NCBI RefSeq assembly: GCF_004114695.1
Contig: NZ_CP035310.1
Location: 930,001 to 994,000, forward strand
Source: Erythrobacter sp. HKB08
GTDB taxonomy: Bacteria; Pseudomonadota; Alphaproteobacteria; Sphingomonadales; Sphingomonadaceae
DNA: 64,000 bases
Direction: 5' to 3'
The notes beneath the pieces were generated by a model. That model searched no databases. It saw nothing but the letters and a program-made list of their open reading frames with translations, and was not told the origin of the DNA. Both the position numbers and the translations under genes were made by a program. Every line of letters starts with the position of its first letter. Positions within the stretch are counted from its first letter, which is position 1. Positions 44,754-51,934 of this stretch are shown piece after piece.

Positions 44754-45356
44754 ATGCACCGGGCGTCCCTGCGCCTGCTGACGGCTGCGACCGGTGCGCT
44801 GGCACTGGCGGCTTGCGGCAGCCAGTCGCCGCCCCCGGCCGATGCGCCGGAAACGGATATTCCCGAAGAGCTCCAGTCGGGCGCCGCGCCCGACCAGCCC
44901 GCTGCCGAAGCGGGCCTTGGCACGCCGATGGAAGAGCGGGTCGCGACGCTCGGCCTGCTCAACAAGCGCAACAACCTCACCGAAGACATCGAACTGCGCC
45001 CCGGCGAATCGCGCCGCATCGGCGATGTCATCATCCGCCTGTCGGCCTGCGAACGCACTGCGCCGTGGGAGATGCCGCAGGAAACCGGCGCGTTCGTCCA
45101 GGTCGTCGTGCGCGACAAGGTCGAGGACGAATGGCGGCGGATTTTCTCGGGCTGGATGTTCAAGCGCTCGCCGTCGCTGAACGTGGTCGAGCACCCGATC
45201 TACGACGTCTGGGTCAAGGACTGCGCAATGAGCTTCCCGGGCGAGGAAGACCCGTCGCCTTCGCGCCCCGCGCCGACCTCCGCGCCTGCGCCCGCAGCGG
45301 CTCCGTCGCCTGCGGCCTCGCCCAGCGAAGCGGCTTCCGACACCAACGAGGCGTAA
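44754..45356 (+). CDS. DUF2155 lipoprotein
   Basis: A 200-residue protein with a lipobox (LALAACGS). A Pro/Ala/Glu-rich spacer and the DUF2155 domain follow: ATLGLLNKRNNLTEDIELRPGES, VIIRLSACERTAPWE, FSGWMFKRSPSLNVVEHPIYDVWVKDC. The C-terminal ~35 residues are low-complexity Ala/Pro/Ser. These are encoded antisense to the C-terminus of aat (157-bp overlap). Function unknown; conserved next to NDUFA12-like genes. Confidence 0.86.
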   Translation: MHRASLRLLTAATGALALAACGSQSPPPADAPETDIPEELQSGAAPDQPAAEAGLGTPMEERVATLGLLNKRNNLTEDIELRPGESRRIGDVIIRLSACERTAPWEMPQETGAFVQVVVRDKVEDEWRRIFSGWMFKRSPSLNVVEHPIYDVWVKDCAMSFPGEEDPSPSRPAPTSAPAPAAAPSPAASPSEAASDTNEA

Positions 45357-45970
45357 GCTTCCGGCAGGCTCATGGCAGGCTTGCCGCCCGCTGCCGCCAG
45401 CCTTTCCAGATAGGCCTCCTGCGCGATCTCGATTGCGCCAAGCGAGGCGAGATGTTCGGTCATGAACTGGCAGTCGAGCAGCCGGTACCCGGCGCGCCGC
45501 ATCAGCGCGACGAGCCAGGCGAGTGCGACCTTGCTGGCATTGTCCGCCCGGCTGAACATGCTCTCGCCGCAGAACACCTGGTCGAAGGCGACGCCGTAGA
45601 GCCCGCCGACAAGCTCTTCCCCTTCCCAGCATTCGATCGAATGCGCATGGCCGACCTCGTGCAGCTGGCGATAGCTCGCCGCGATGCGGTAGCTGATCCA
45701 GCTTTCCGGGTGCCCTTCGCGCGGCGCGGCGCACAGGCTGACGACATCGGTGAAGGCGCGATCGATCGTCACCCGGTAGGTGTCGCGGCGCAGCACCTTG
45801 CGCAGCGTCTTCGAGCAGCGGAATCCCTCGAGCGGCAGGATGGCCCTGTCGCGCGGTTCGACCCAGAAGATTTCCGGGTCGTCGCGCCCGTCCGACATCG
45901 GGAAGATGCCGCTGCGATAGGCGAGCAGGAGCGTCTCCGGCGGGATCAGGGGGAAGGGCGAGCCGTGCAT
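45200..45970 (-). CDS. aat: Leucyl/phenylalanyl-tRNA--protein transferase
   Basis: Adds Leu or Phe to N-terminal Arg or Lys of proteins, marking them for ClpS/ClpAP. Family motifs seen: LLLAYRSGIFPMSD, FWVEPRDRAILPLEGF, YRQLHEVGHAHSIECWEGEELVGGLYG and GESMFSRADNASKVAL. The catalytic core ends at about YLERLAAAGG. The final ~55 residues (Ala/Gly-rich) are unusual and are read opposite the end of the DUF2155 gene. Starts at 45985 and 45970 are both possible; I chose the shorter (MHGSPFPL). It may be longer than functionally needed. Confidence 0.92.
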   Translation of the reverse strand: MHGSPFPLIPPETLLLAYRSGIFPMSDGRDDPEIFWVEPRDRAILPLEGFRCSKTLRKVLRRDTYRVTIDRAFTDVVSLCAAPREGHPESWISYRIAASYRQLHEVGHAHSIECWEGEELVGGLYGVAFDQVFCGESMFSRADNASKVALAWLVALMRRAGYRLLDCQFMTEHLASLGAIEIAQEAYLERLAAAGGKPAMSLPEAYASLVSEAASLGEAAGDGAAAGAGAEVGAGREGDGSSSPGKLIAQSLTQTS

Positions 45971-46015
45971 GTCGCCTGTCCGCATACAAGAGTGCGCTGC
46001 ACCGGCCTAGAGGCG

Positions 46016-46044
46016 CTTGCAAAGCGCGCGCGCCCGCTCTAGAG
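46016..46044 (+). promoter_or_regulatory. Promoter for tRNA-Trp
   Basis: CTTGCA at 46016-46021, a 17-base spacer and CTAGAG at 46039-46044. It matches the layout of the tRNA-Lys and secE promoters in this window. Initiation would fall about nine bases before the mature tRNA. Confidence 0.55.
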
Positions 46045-46059
46045 GCAGCGCTCCCGTGC

Positions 46060-46135
46060 AGGGGTGTAGCTCAGCTGGTAGAGCATCGGTCTCCAAAACC
46101 GAGGGCCACGGGTTCGAATCCTGTCACCCCTGCCA
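46060..46135 (+). tRNA. tRNA-Trp (anticodon CCA)
   Basis: A complete 76-base cloverleaf. The acceptor AGGGGTG pairs with CACCCCT, the D arm is GCTC/GAGC, and the anticodon stem TCGGT/ACCGA encloses CTCCAAA, giving CCA. The T arm is ACGGG-TTCGAAT-CCTGT. CCA is encoded at 46133-46135. In many proteobacteria this tRNA sits directly before secE; here a small ORF and an AGCS gene intervene. Confidence 0.97.
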
Positions 46136-46237
46136 TTTTCTCCCATTTCGATTTCCCGTCACCGGCCCCGCGATGCGCGGCCGGGAACCTGCGCGGCATT
46201 TCAGGCGTTTGGCGTGCTGGATGGAGGAAGAATCGAA

Positions 46238-46402
46238 ATGGAGGCAAAGCCCATGTCGAGTATGTCTTTCCGTAGCAGCCGCCCGGACCGCTGGGTGGAA
46301 CCGCGCCAGAGCATGGACCCGACGCAGCGCATGATGCGCCACGGTCCGGTCCAGCCGATGCACAAGCCGAGCTTCTTCGCCCGGCTCCTCGGCCTCGACT
46401 GA
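46238..46402 (+). CDS. Small basic protein of unknown function (54 aa)
   Basis: Unrecognised. The ORF has a good ribosome site (GGAGGAAG about seven bases before the ATG) and ends 22 bases before a strong terminator, the arrangement of a real short gene. The product is rich in Arg, Met, Pro and Ser and ends in the amphipathic HKPSFFARLLGLD. No membrane span or signal peptide is present. It lies between tRNA-Trp and the convergent AGCS gene. It could be expressed from the tRNA promoter by read-through. Confidence 0.55.
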   Translation: MEAKPMSSMSFRSSRPDRWVEPRQSMDPTQRMMRHGPVQPMHKPSFFARLLGLD

Positions 46403-46424
46403 CGCGGCAACAACGCCAAAACGA

Positions 46425-46453
46425 AAAGGGCCGGTCGCGCTGACCGGCCCTTT
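46425..46453. terminator. Bidirectional terminator between the small ORF and the AGCS gene
   Basis: A perfect 12-bp stem, AAAGGGCCGGTC against GACCGGCCCTTT, with a 5-base loop. CCTTTT follows on the plus strand and a run containing TTTT on the minus strand. It lies between convergent genes and can serve both. Confidence 0.87.
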
Positions 46454-46476
46454 CCTTTTGTCGGTTGTGGAGGAGC

Positions 46477-48000
46477 CTAGTAATCCTCGGGCTCTTCCGG
46501 CGTTTCGGCGGTGTGCGTCGGGCCGGCATCCTTCTGCCCCTTGGCGAGCTTGAACACCACGCCGCTCAGCAGCGCGAGCGCCAGCAGGTTCGGCAGGGCC
46601 ATCGCGGCATTCGAGATGTCGCCAAGGCGCCAGACCAGCTCGGACGGCTGGGCCGCACCGATGAAGATCACCAGGCACCACAGGACGCGCCACGCCATGT
46701 GCAGCTTCTTCTCGCCTTTACGGCTCGAACCCTTGATCCGGTCGTAGAGGAAGGTGATCGCCCGCTCCCCGTAGTAGGACCACGTCAGCAGCGTGGTGAA
46801 GACGAACAGGATCAGGGCGACCGACGCGACCAGCGTACCGATCGGCACGCCGCCGAGCGTCATCGGGAAGGCCGCGGCGAAGGCGCCGCTGGTCATCTCG
46901 AAGCCGACGCGGTCGGACTGCCATGCGTGCAGCACCGCTTCGCCGCCTGCGGTGAAGTCGCCGCGAACGGTCAGGATGACGAGCGCGGTCATGGTGCAGA
47001 TGACGATGGTGTCGATGAAGGTGCCGAGCATTGCCATGCGGCCCTGCGTTTCCGGATCGTTGGTCTGCGCGACCGCGTGAGCGATCGCGGTCGAACCCTG
47101 GCCCGCTTCGTTCGAGAACAGGCCGCGTGCGACACCGGCACGGATCGCGATGATCATCGCAGCGCCCACGAAGCCGCCTGCCGCGCTCTGCGGGTTAAAC
47201 GCGCCGTGGAAGATCAGGTAGAACGTTTCGCCGAGGTCGCCGAAGTTCAAGATCAGCGCGATCACCGCCATCACGATATAAGCCGCAGCCATGAAGGGCA
47301 CGACCTTCTCGGCCACGCTACCGATCGACTTGATGCCGCCGATGATGACGATGAAGACGAGGATCGCGACGATCAGGCCGCCGAGCCATTCCTCGATGCC
47401 GAACAGTTCGTTGAGGCCGTCGGCCACCGCGTTCGCCTGGATCGAGTTGCCCGTGACGAGCGCGGAGAACAGCGTACCGAGACAGAACACCACGGCGAGC
47501 CAGGTCCATTTCTTGCCCAGGCCCATCATGATGTAGGTCATCGGACCGCCGCGCAGCACGCCGTCGCTGGTGCGCTCGCGGTAGCGGATCGCGAGCGAAC
47601 CTTCGGCGAAGGCGAGTGCCATGCCGAACAGCGCGGTGATCCACATCCAGAAGATCGCGCCCGGACCGCCGAGTGCAATCGCGGTCGCGACGCCGGCGAG
47701 GTTACCCGTGCCGACCTGTCCGGACAGCGCGGTGGAGAGCGCCGCGAAAGGCGAAATCTCGCCGTCGCCCTGGCTCTTGCGGCCGGCGAACAGGCCCTTG
47801 AAGGCGCTGCCCAGCTTTACGATCGGGTAGAAGCGAAGGCCGATCATGATCCATAGGCCGATGCCCAGCAGGATGATCGTCATCGGCGGGAAGGGGAGGA
47901 CTTCCACCCCGTTCCACGTGCCTACCCAGATGAAGTCGGATACGTTGGTGACCGGTTCGACCAACCGGTCGCCAAGACTTGGTGCCTGGCTTGTTGCCAT
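46477..48000 (-). CDS. Alanine/glycine:cation symporter (AGCS family)
   Basis: Sodium-coupled amino acid carrier of 507 residues with about eleven membrane helices. AGCS signatures visible are GDGEISPFAALSTALSGQVGTGNLAGVATAIALGG-type sequence near residue 95 (the family signature), GPGAIFWMWITALFGMA and SNEAGQGSTAIAHAVAQT. The C-terminus is acidic and cytoplasmic. The gene lies on the minus strand between tRNA-Trp and secE. Substrate probably alanine, glycine or a similar small amino acid. Confidence 0.92.
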   Translation of the reverse strand: MATSQAPSLGDRLVEPVTNVSDFIWVGTWNGVEVLPFPPMTIILLGIGLWIMIGLRFYPIVKLGSAFKGLFAGRKSQGDGEISPFAALSTALSGQVGTGNLAGVATAIALGGPGAIFWMWITALFGMALAFAEGSLAIRYRERTSDGVLRGGPMTYIMMGLGKKWTWLAVVFCLGTLFSALVTGNSIQANAVADGLNELFGIEEWLGGLIVAILVFIVIIGGIKSIGSVAEKVVPFMAAAYIVMAVIALILNFGDLGETFYLIFHGAFNPQSAAGGFVGAAMIIAIRAGVARGLFSNEAGQGSTAIAHAVAQTNDPETQGRMAMLGTFIDTIVICTMTALVILTVRGDFTAGGEAVLHAWQSDRVGFEMTSGAFAAAFPMTLGGVPIGTLVASVALILFVFTTLLTWSYYGERAITFLYDRIKGSSRKGEKKLHMAWRVLWCLVIFIGAAQPSELVWRLGDISNAAMALPNLLALALLSGVVFKLAKGQKDAGPTHTAETPEEPEDY

Positions 48001-48096
48001 TGTCAGGAAACCCCTCTTGCGTCCCTTGATGTCAGGCGGGGCACGCTAGAGAGGCGCGGGCCGCTTGGAAAGGCGCAATTGCCCGCCTCTCCCCCG

Positions 48097-48125
48097 CTTG
48101 CCTTTTACAGCGGCGGAGCCTACAT
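48097..48125 (+). promoter_or_regulatory. Promoter for secE-nusG
   Basis: CTTGCC at 48097-48102, exactly 17 bases, then CTACAT at 48120-48125. This closely matches CTTGAC-N17-CTATAT. It predicts a leader of about 110 bases before secE and shows why secE can be expressed without the usual tRNA-Trp read-through. Confidence 0.6.
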
Positions 48126-48164
48126 GCGCTTCGTCTTCCGACATCGATGATGGAATAAGCCCCT

Positions 48165-48181
48165 CCCGGACTTGAACCGGG
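48165..48181. other. T-arm-like hairpin in the secE leader
   Basis: CCCGG and CCGGG arms flank a 7-base loop. On the minus strand the loop reads TTCAAGT, which fits a tRNA T arm. No matching acceptor, D or anticodon arm is found around it, so it is not a tRNA gene. It may be a leader hairpin, or a remnant of a lost tRNA. Confidence 0.35.
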
Positions 48182-48242
48182 GCGGCGAACTCCCCATCCC
48201 GGAAGGCAGGAACAGATTTTGGACAGGACGGAAGGTCACGCC

Positions 48243-48452
48243 ATGGCCGAGGAAAAGAAAAGCCGGACATCGCCCGCGGAATTCGTGCAGCAGGTGCGCA
48301 CCGAAGCGAGCAAGGTCGTCTGGCCGACGCGCGAGGAAACCATCCGCACGGCGATCTTCGTCGGCATCATGATGGTGATCCTCTCGCTGTTCTTCCTCGG
48401 CGTCGATTCGGCCTTCAGCGCCATCGTCGGCTGGCTCCTCAGCCTCGCCTGA
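48243..48452 (+). CDS. secE: Preprotein translocase subunit SecE
   Basis: Essential single-span subunit of the SecYEG channel. The 69 residues have a charged N-terminus with SPAEFVQQVRTEASKVVWPTREET (the family signature), followed by one membrane helix (AIFVGIMMVILSLFFLGVDSAF) and a short tail. The ATG at 48243 has GGAAGG upstream; an in-frame start at 48219 is less likely. It is followed 19 bp later by nusG, the universal pairing. Confidence 0.95.
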   Translation: MAEEKKSRTSPAEFVQQVRTEASKVVWPTREETIRTAIFVGIMMVILSLFFLGVDSAFSAIVGWLLSLA

Positions 48453-48471
48453 TAGAAAAGTAAGGAACATC

Positions 48472-49008
48472 ATGGCTCGCTGGTACATCATCCACGCCTA
48501 TTCCGGTTTCGAGAACAAGGTTCGCGACGCGATCATCGCCGAAGCCGAGCGGCTGGGCCTGTCCGAAGCGGTCGAGGACGTGCAGGTTCCGACCGAGACG
48601 GTCACCGAGATCAAGCGCGGCAAGAAGGTCCAGGTCGAACGCAAGTTCATGCCGGGCTACGTGCTCGCCAAGCTCAAGATGACCGACGACGTCTATCACC
48701 TCGTCAAGAACACCCCGAAGGTGACCGGCTTCCTCGGCACCAACAACAAGCCGCAGCCGATTTCCGAGAAGGAAGCGGCGCGCTATTTCGGCGGTGTGGA
48801 AGAGGCCAAGGCCGCTCCGAAGAAGGACATTCACGTCGATTACGAGATCGGCGACCAGGTCAAGGTGCTCGACGGGCCCTTCGCCAGCTTCAACGGCGTG
48901 GTCGAGGAACTCGATTTCGACAAGGCGAAGGTCAAGGTTTCGGTTTCGATCTTCGGCCGTGCAACGCCGGTCGAACTGGATTTCGACCAGGTCGAACTAG
49001 TCAAGTAA
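48472..49008 (+). CDS. nusG: Transcription termination/antitermination factor NusG
   Basis: Binds RNA polymerase, couples it to Rho and to the ribosome. The 178 residues have the NGN domain (RWYIIHAYSGFENKVRDAI to FLGTNNKPQPI) and the C-terminal KOW domain with FEIGDQVKVLDGPFASFNGVVEEL-like sequence. TAAGGAA precedes the ATG. A terminator lies 28 bases after the stop, so secE-nusG is a two-gene unit separate from rplK-rplA. Confidence 0.97.
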   Translation: MARWYIIHAYSGFENKVRDAIIAEAERLGLSEAVEDVQVPTETVTEIKRGKKVQVERKFMPGYVLAKLKMTDDVYHLVKNTPKVTGFLGTNNKPQPISEKEAARYFGGVEEAKAAPKKDIHVDYEIGDQVKVLDGPFASFNGVVEELDFDKAKVKVSVSIFGRATPVELDFDQVELVK

Positions 49009-49036
49009 CCGGGCCACCGATAAACCCGATTACGAG

Positions 49037-49078
49037 AAGGGGCGCCTTGCCATCCGGCAGGGCGCCCCTTCGTTTTTT
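49037..49078 (+). terminator. Terminator after nusG
   Basis: A long stem starts AAGGGGCGCC at 49037 and returns as GGCGCCCCTT ending at 49070, with an inner TGCC/GGCA helix. TTTTTT follows at 49073-49078. It should end secE-nusG transcription before the convergent pspA. Confidence 0.9.
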
Positions 49079-49098
49079 GACCAGAGATAGTCGCGGGT

Positions 49099-49791
49099 TC
49101 AGGCAGCCTTGGGCTTGCGCTTGCTGCCGGAACTCTTGCCCTTCGCGGGCTTGGAGGACTTGGCGCGCATCGCGGCCAGTTCCTCGTCGATATTGCGGTC
49201 GCGCTGCATTTCCTCGATCTCGCGATCGACCGAGGCATTGCCGCGGCACGATGCCGTATCGTCGGTCGCGAATTCGGTGCGACGCTCGAGCTCGCTGATG
49301 CGCTCCATGCGGCGATCGACACGGCTCGGCGAGCTGCCGGTGGTCCCGGAGCGTTCGCCGTCGGCGGCGCGCTGGTCACGCAGGCGGTCGCGCGTCTCGC
49401 TGCGCTTTTCCTCGAGCTCCTTGATAGCCGACTTGATCTCCGCGAGATCTTCTTCGGTATCGACGATGTCCTTGCGCAGCTGCTCCATCGACTTGCGGCA
49501 TTCGTCGCGCGCGACGAGCGCCGCACGGGCGAGATCCTCGCGTCCGTTGTCGACTGCTGCCTGCGCCTTGTCGCTCCAGTCCGCTTCGCGCAGCTCGCAC
49601 TGGGCGAGATTGGTTTCGAGACGGTCCTTCTGGCGGCGTGCCTTGGTCCGCTCGCCCTCGAGCGAAATGATCGCCTCTTCGCATTCGCGCTGAAGCTGGT
49701 GCAGCATCTTCGCCGGGTTCGAGGCGCGCTCGACCACATGCGTGACATTGCTCGAAATAAGTTCTTTCACCTGAATGGCGATACGATACAT
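49099..49791 (-). CDS. pspA: PspA/IM30-family membrane stress protein
   Basis: A 230-residue coiled-coil protein of the PspA/Vipp1 (ESCRT-III-like) family. The N-terminal amphipathic helix MYRIAIQVKELISSNVTHVVERASNPAKML precedes long Glu/Arg-rich helices. The C-terminal tail is Lys/Ser-rich. It binds damaged inner membrane. The ATG has GGAGGGA upstream. No pspF, pspB or pspC gene is adjacent, so control must differ from the enterobacterial system. It sits on the minus strand between nusG and rplK. Four Cys residues are spread through the coil. Confidence 0.85.
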   Translation of the reverse strand: MYRIAIQVKELISSNVTHVVERASNPAKMLHQLQRECEEAIISLEGERTKARRQKDRLETNLAQCELREADWSDKAQAAVDNGREDLARAALVARDECRKSMEQLRKDIVDTEEDLAEIKSAIKELEEKRSETRDRLRDQRAADGERSGTTGSSPSRVDRRMERISELERRTEFATDDTASCRGNASVDREIEEMQRDRNIDEELAAMRAKSSKPAKGKSSGSKRKPKAA

Positions 49792-50000
49792 CTGCGTCCC
49801 TCCAATTTCCCCGATCTATACTTCATTCCTAAAAGACAAAGATTAACAATGGCTTTGGCTGATTTTCTGGTCGGAATGAACGCAGATCCGCAGTAATTAG
49901 CGGGTTTACCGCCTAACGCCCGAAGTGAATTGTATTTGCGCGTCATTTGCTCAAGGGCGTGGAGGCGGCTCGCTGGAGCAGGGCAAGGACACCCGAATCG

Positions 50001-50029
50001 CTTGCATTTACGGATGGAAACGCTATGTG
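50001..50029 (+). promoter_or_regulatory. Candidate rplK-rplA promoter
   Basis: CTTGCA at 50001-50006 and CTATGT at 50023-50028, spacer 16. It is close to the housekeeping consensus but one base short in spacing. It predicts a leader of roughly 130 bases before rplK. Confidence 0.5.
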
Positions 50030-50116
50030 CGCGCCTTCCCAAGCGACAGCTTCGGAAAAACCATGCGGGAGGAGGTTCGCCTCTGCCTGACCGCTCAACA
50101 TGAGAATGGCATCGAC

Positions 50117-50132
50117 GCCCGGCCCGCCGGGC
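50117..50132 (+). promoter_or_regulatory. Hairpin in the rplK leader, possible L1 target
   Basis: GCCCGG and CCGGGC pair perfectly around a CCCG tetraloop, 31 bases upstream of rplK. In other bacteria L1 represses this operon by binding an mRNA mimic of its 23S rRNA site. Whether this hairpin has that role cannot be decided by eye. Confidence 0.4.
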
Positions 50133-50163
50133 AGCCGTTCGACAGTGTGAAAGGAACCGCCTC

Positions 50164-50595
50164 ATGGCGAAGAAAATCGAAGGCTACATCAAGCTGCAGG
50201 TGCCCGCGGGCACTGCAAACCCGTCGCCGCCGATCGGCCCGGCACTGGGCCAGCGCGGCGTCAACATCATGGAATTCTGCAAGGCGTTCAACGCCGCTAC
50301 GCAGGACCTCGAAAAGAACGCTCCGATCCCGACGGTCATCACCGTTTACGCGGACCGCTCGTTCAGCTTCACCACCAAGACCCCGCCGGCGTCGTACTAC
50401 CTGAAGAAGGCTGCCAAGCTGAAGTCGGGTTCGAAGGAGCCGGGCAAGGTTTCGGCCGGGACCATCAAGCGCAGCGCGGTGAAGGAAATCGCCGAAGCGA
50501 AGATGGCCGACCTGAACGCGAACGACGTCGACCAGGCCATGAAGATCATCGAAGGCTCCGCGCGTTCGATGGGCCTCGAAGTGGTGGAGGGCTGA
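50164..50595 (+). CDS. rplK: 50S ribosomal protein L11
   Basis: Component of the GTPase-associated centre of the 50S subunit, binding 23S rRNA helices 43-44. The 143 residues begin [37 protein letters not shown], the conserved flexible N-terminal domain. The C-terminal rRNA-binding domain ends [20 protein letters not shown] precedes the ATG. rplA follows 4 bp later. Confidence 0.98.
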   Translation: MAKKIEGYIKLQVPAGTANPSPPIGPALGQRGVNIMEFCKAFNAATQDLEKNAPIPTVITVYADRSFSFTTKTPPASYYLKKAAKLKSGSKEPGKVSAGTIKRSAVKEIAEAKMADLNANDVDQAMKIIEGSARSMGLEVVEG

Positions 50596-50599
50596 ACCA

Positions 50600-51292
50600 A
50601 TGGCTAAGCAGACCAAGAAGCAGAAGCAGGTTGCAGCTCTCGACAGCGAGAAGCTCTACACCGTGGACGAAGCAATCGCCACGCTGCGCGAACACAAGGC
50701 GAAGTTCGACGAGACCGTCGAAGTCGCGATGAACCTCGGCGTCGATCCGCGCCACGCAGACCAGATGGTCCGCGGCATGGTTTCGCTCCCGAGCGGCACT
50801 GGCAAGGACGTCAAGGTCGCAGTCTTCGCACGCGGCGACAACGCCGAGAAGGCTGCCGCAGCTGGTGCCGACAAGGTCGGTGCCGAAGACCTGATGGAAG
50901 ACATGCAGAACGGCAACCTCGACTATGACCGCGTGATCGCCACGCCGGACATGATGGGTGTCGTCGGCCGTCTCGGTAAGGTTCTGGGTCCGAAGGGCCT
51001 GATGCCGAACCCGAAGCTCGGCACCGTCACGCCGAACGTGGAACAGGCCGTCAAGGACGCCAAGGGCGGCCAGGTCGAATTCCGCGTCGAGAAGATGGGC
51101 ATCATCCACTCGGGCATCGGCAAGCTGTCGTTCAAGGACGAAGACCTGAAGGCGAACTTCAAGGCTCTGACCGAAGCGGTCGTCAAGGCGAAGCCGACGG
51201 GCGCCAAGGGCAAGTACGTCAAGAAGGTTTCGCTGACCTCCTCGATGGGTCCGGGCCTCAAGGTCGACCTGAGCGAAGTCGAAGGCGCGTAA
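50600..51292 (+). CDS. rplA: 50S ribosomal protein L1
   Basis: Forms the mobile L1 stalk at the tRNA exit site and usually represses its own operon. The 230 residues show [23 protein letters not shown], the family signature [21 protein letters not shown] and [18 protein letters not shown] strong terminator follows, and rplJ, rplL and rpoB, which often come next, are absent from the window. Confidence 0.98.
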   Translation: MAKQTKKQKQVAALDSEKLYTVDEAIATLREHKAKFDETVEVAMNLGVDPRHADQMVRGMVSLPSGTGKDVKVAVFARGDNAEKAAAAGADKVGAEDLMEDMQNGNLDYDRVIATPDMMGVVGRLGKVLGPKGLMPNPKLGTVTPNVEQAVKDAKGGQVEFRVEKMGIIHSGIGKLSFKDEDLKANFKALTEAVVKAKPTGAKGKYVKKVSLTSSMGPGLKVDLSEVEGA

Positions 51293-51313
51293 CTTTCGCC
51301 TGACACGAATTCG

Positions 51314-51345
51314 AAAGGGCCGGGGGAGCGATCCTCCGGCCCTTT
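51314..51345 (+). terminator. Terminator after rplA
   Basis: AAAGGGCCGG pairs with CCGGCCCTTT around a GC-rich inner loop, 21 bases after the rplA stop and followed by TTTTGCTTT. It closes the rplK-rplA unit. Confidence 0.87.
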
Positions 51346-51390
51346 TGCTTTGTCGCCGCCCCGCGCTAGTATGTGCGCGGGGGTACAATC

Positions 51391-51921
51391 ATGGACAGAT
51401 CGACACTGGGCGGTTGCGGCATGCTGCTCGCCTTCGCCATCCTGGCGATGGGCGCATGGGAACTGCTTTACGAAGGGTCGAGCGAGGGTTGGCAGACTCT
51501 CATCGTCGGCGGGGCGATCCTGCTGATCGGGTTCTTCGTCGCCTCGTGGGAAATCTGGTTCGGCGGCGTCACATTGCGCCGCGAGGAGCCTTCCGAGGCA
51601 TCGCCGGAGGAAACGTCACCGCCTCCTCCGGCCGACGCGAAACCCGGACCGGCTCGCTTCACCATTCACCAGACCGGCGACGACACTGCTGTCGACCGTG
51701 CGCAGCGAATCCTCGAAGCGGATCCGCGCATCACCTCGATCGTCGAGGAGGGCGGGCGCTGGTATTCCGTGCCGGATGGCGACGACCTGCCCGAATGGAA
51801 TGCGCTTCGCATTTATTGCGAGGTCGATGACCTCGATGCCTTCATGGAAGAGGTGAGCGAGACGCTGAAGGCCCAGCTTTCAGCGAGCGACTATGGCAAG
51901 CTGACCATCGCGCATTACTGA
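51391..51921 (+). CDS. Membrane protein of unknown function
   Basis: Unrecognised. The 176 residues begin with two membrane helices ([21 protein letters not shown] and [21 protein letters not shown]). A Pro/Glu-rich linker and a soluble, acidic domain of about 100 residues follow ([27 protein letters not shown] to YGKLTIAHY). The N-terminus faces a short cytoplasmic or periplasmic loop; orientation is not decided. The ATG at 51391 has GGGGG eight bases upstream. Convergent with cinA, 13 bp away. Confidence 0.65.
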   Translation: MDRSTLGGCGMLLAFAILAMGAWELLYEGSSEGWQTLIVGGAILLIGFFVASWEIWFGGVTLRREEPSEASPEETSPPPPADAKPGPARFTIHQTGDDTAVDRAQRILEADPRITSIVEEGGRWYSVPDGDDLPEWNALRIYCEVDDLDAFMEEVSETLKAQLSASDYGKLTIAHY

Positions 51922-51934
51922 AAAGGCGGCGGGA

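Larger units (their letters stand above)
49792..50163. other. Divergent pspA/rplK intergenic region
   Basis: A 372-bp stretch without a convincing gene. An AT-rich part at about 49820-49870 should hold the pspA promoter, though no clear sigma-54 site is seen there. A plausible rplK promoter lies at 50001-50029 and a leader hairpin at 50117-50132. A 15-codon ORF (ATG at 49850) has no ribosome site and is ignored. Confidence 0.6.

Noticed and set aside
48130-48242. A complete tRNA in the secE leader
   Set aside because: Only a T-arm-like hairpin is present; no acceptor, D or anticodon arms match.
49925-50404. 159-residue frame overlapping the rplK leader and gene
   Set aside because: It runs through rplK in another frame and has no family signal; the leader is better explained by a promoter and hairpin.
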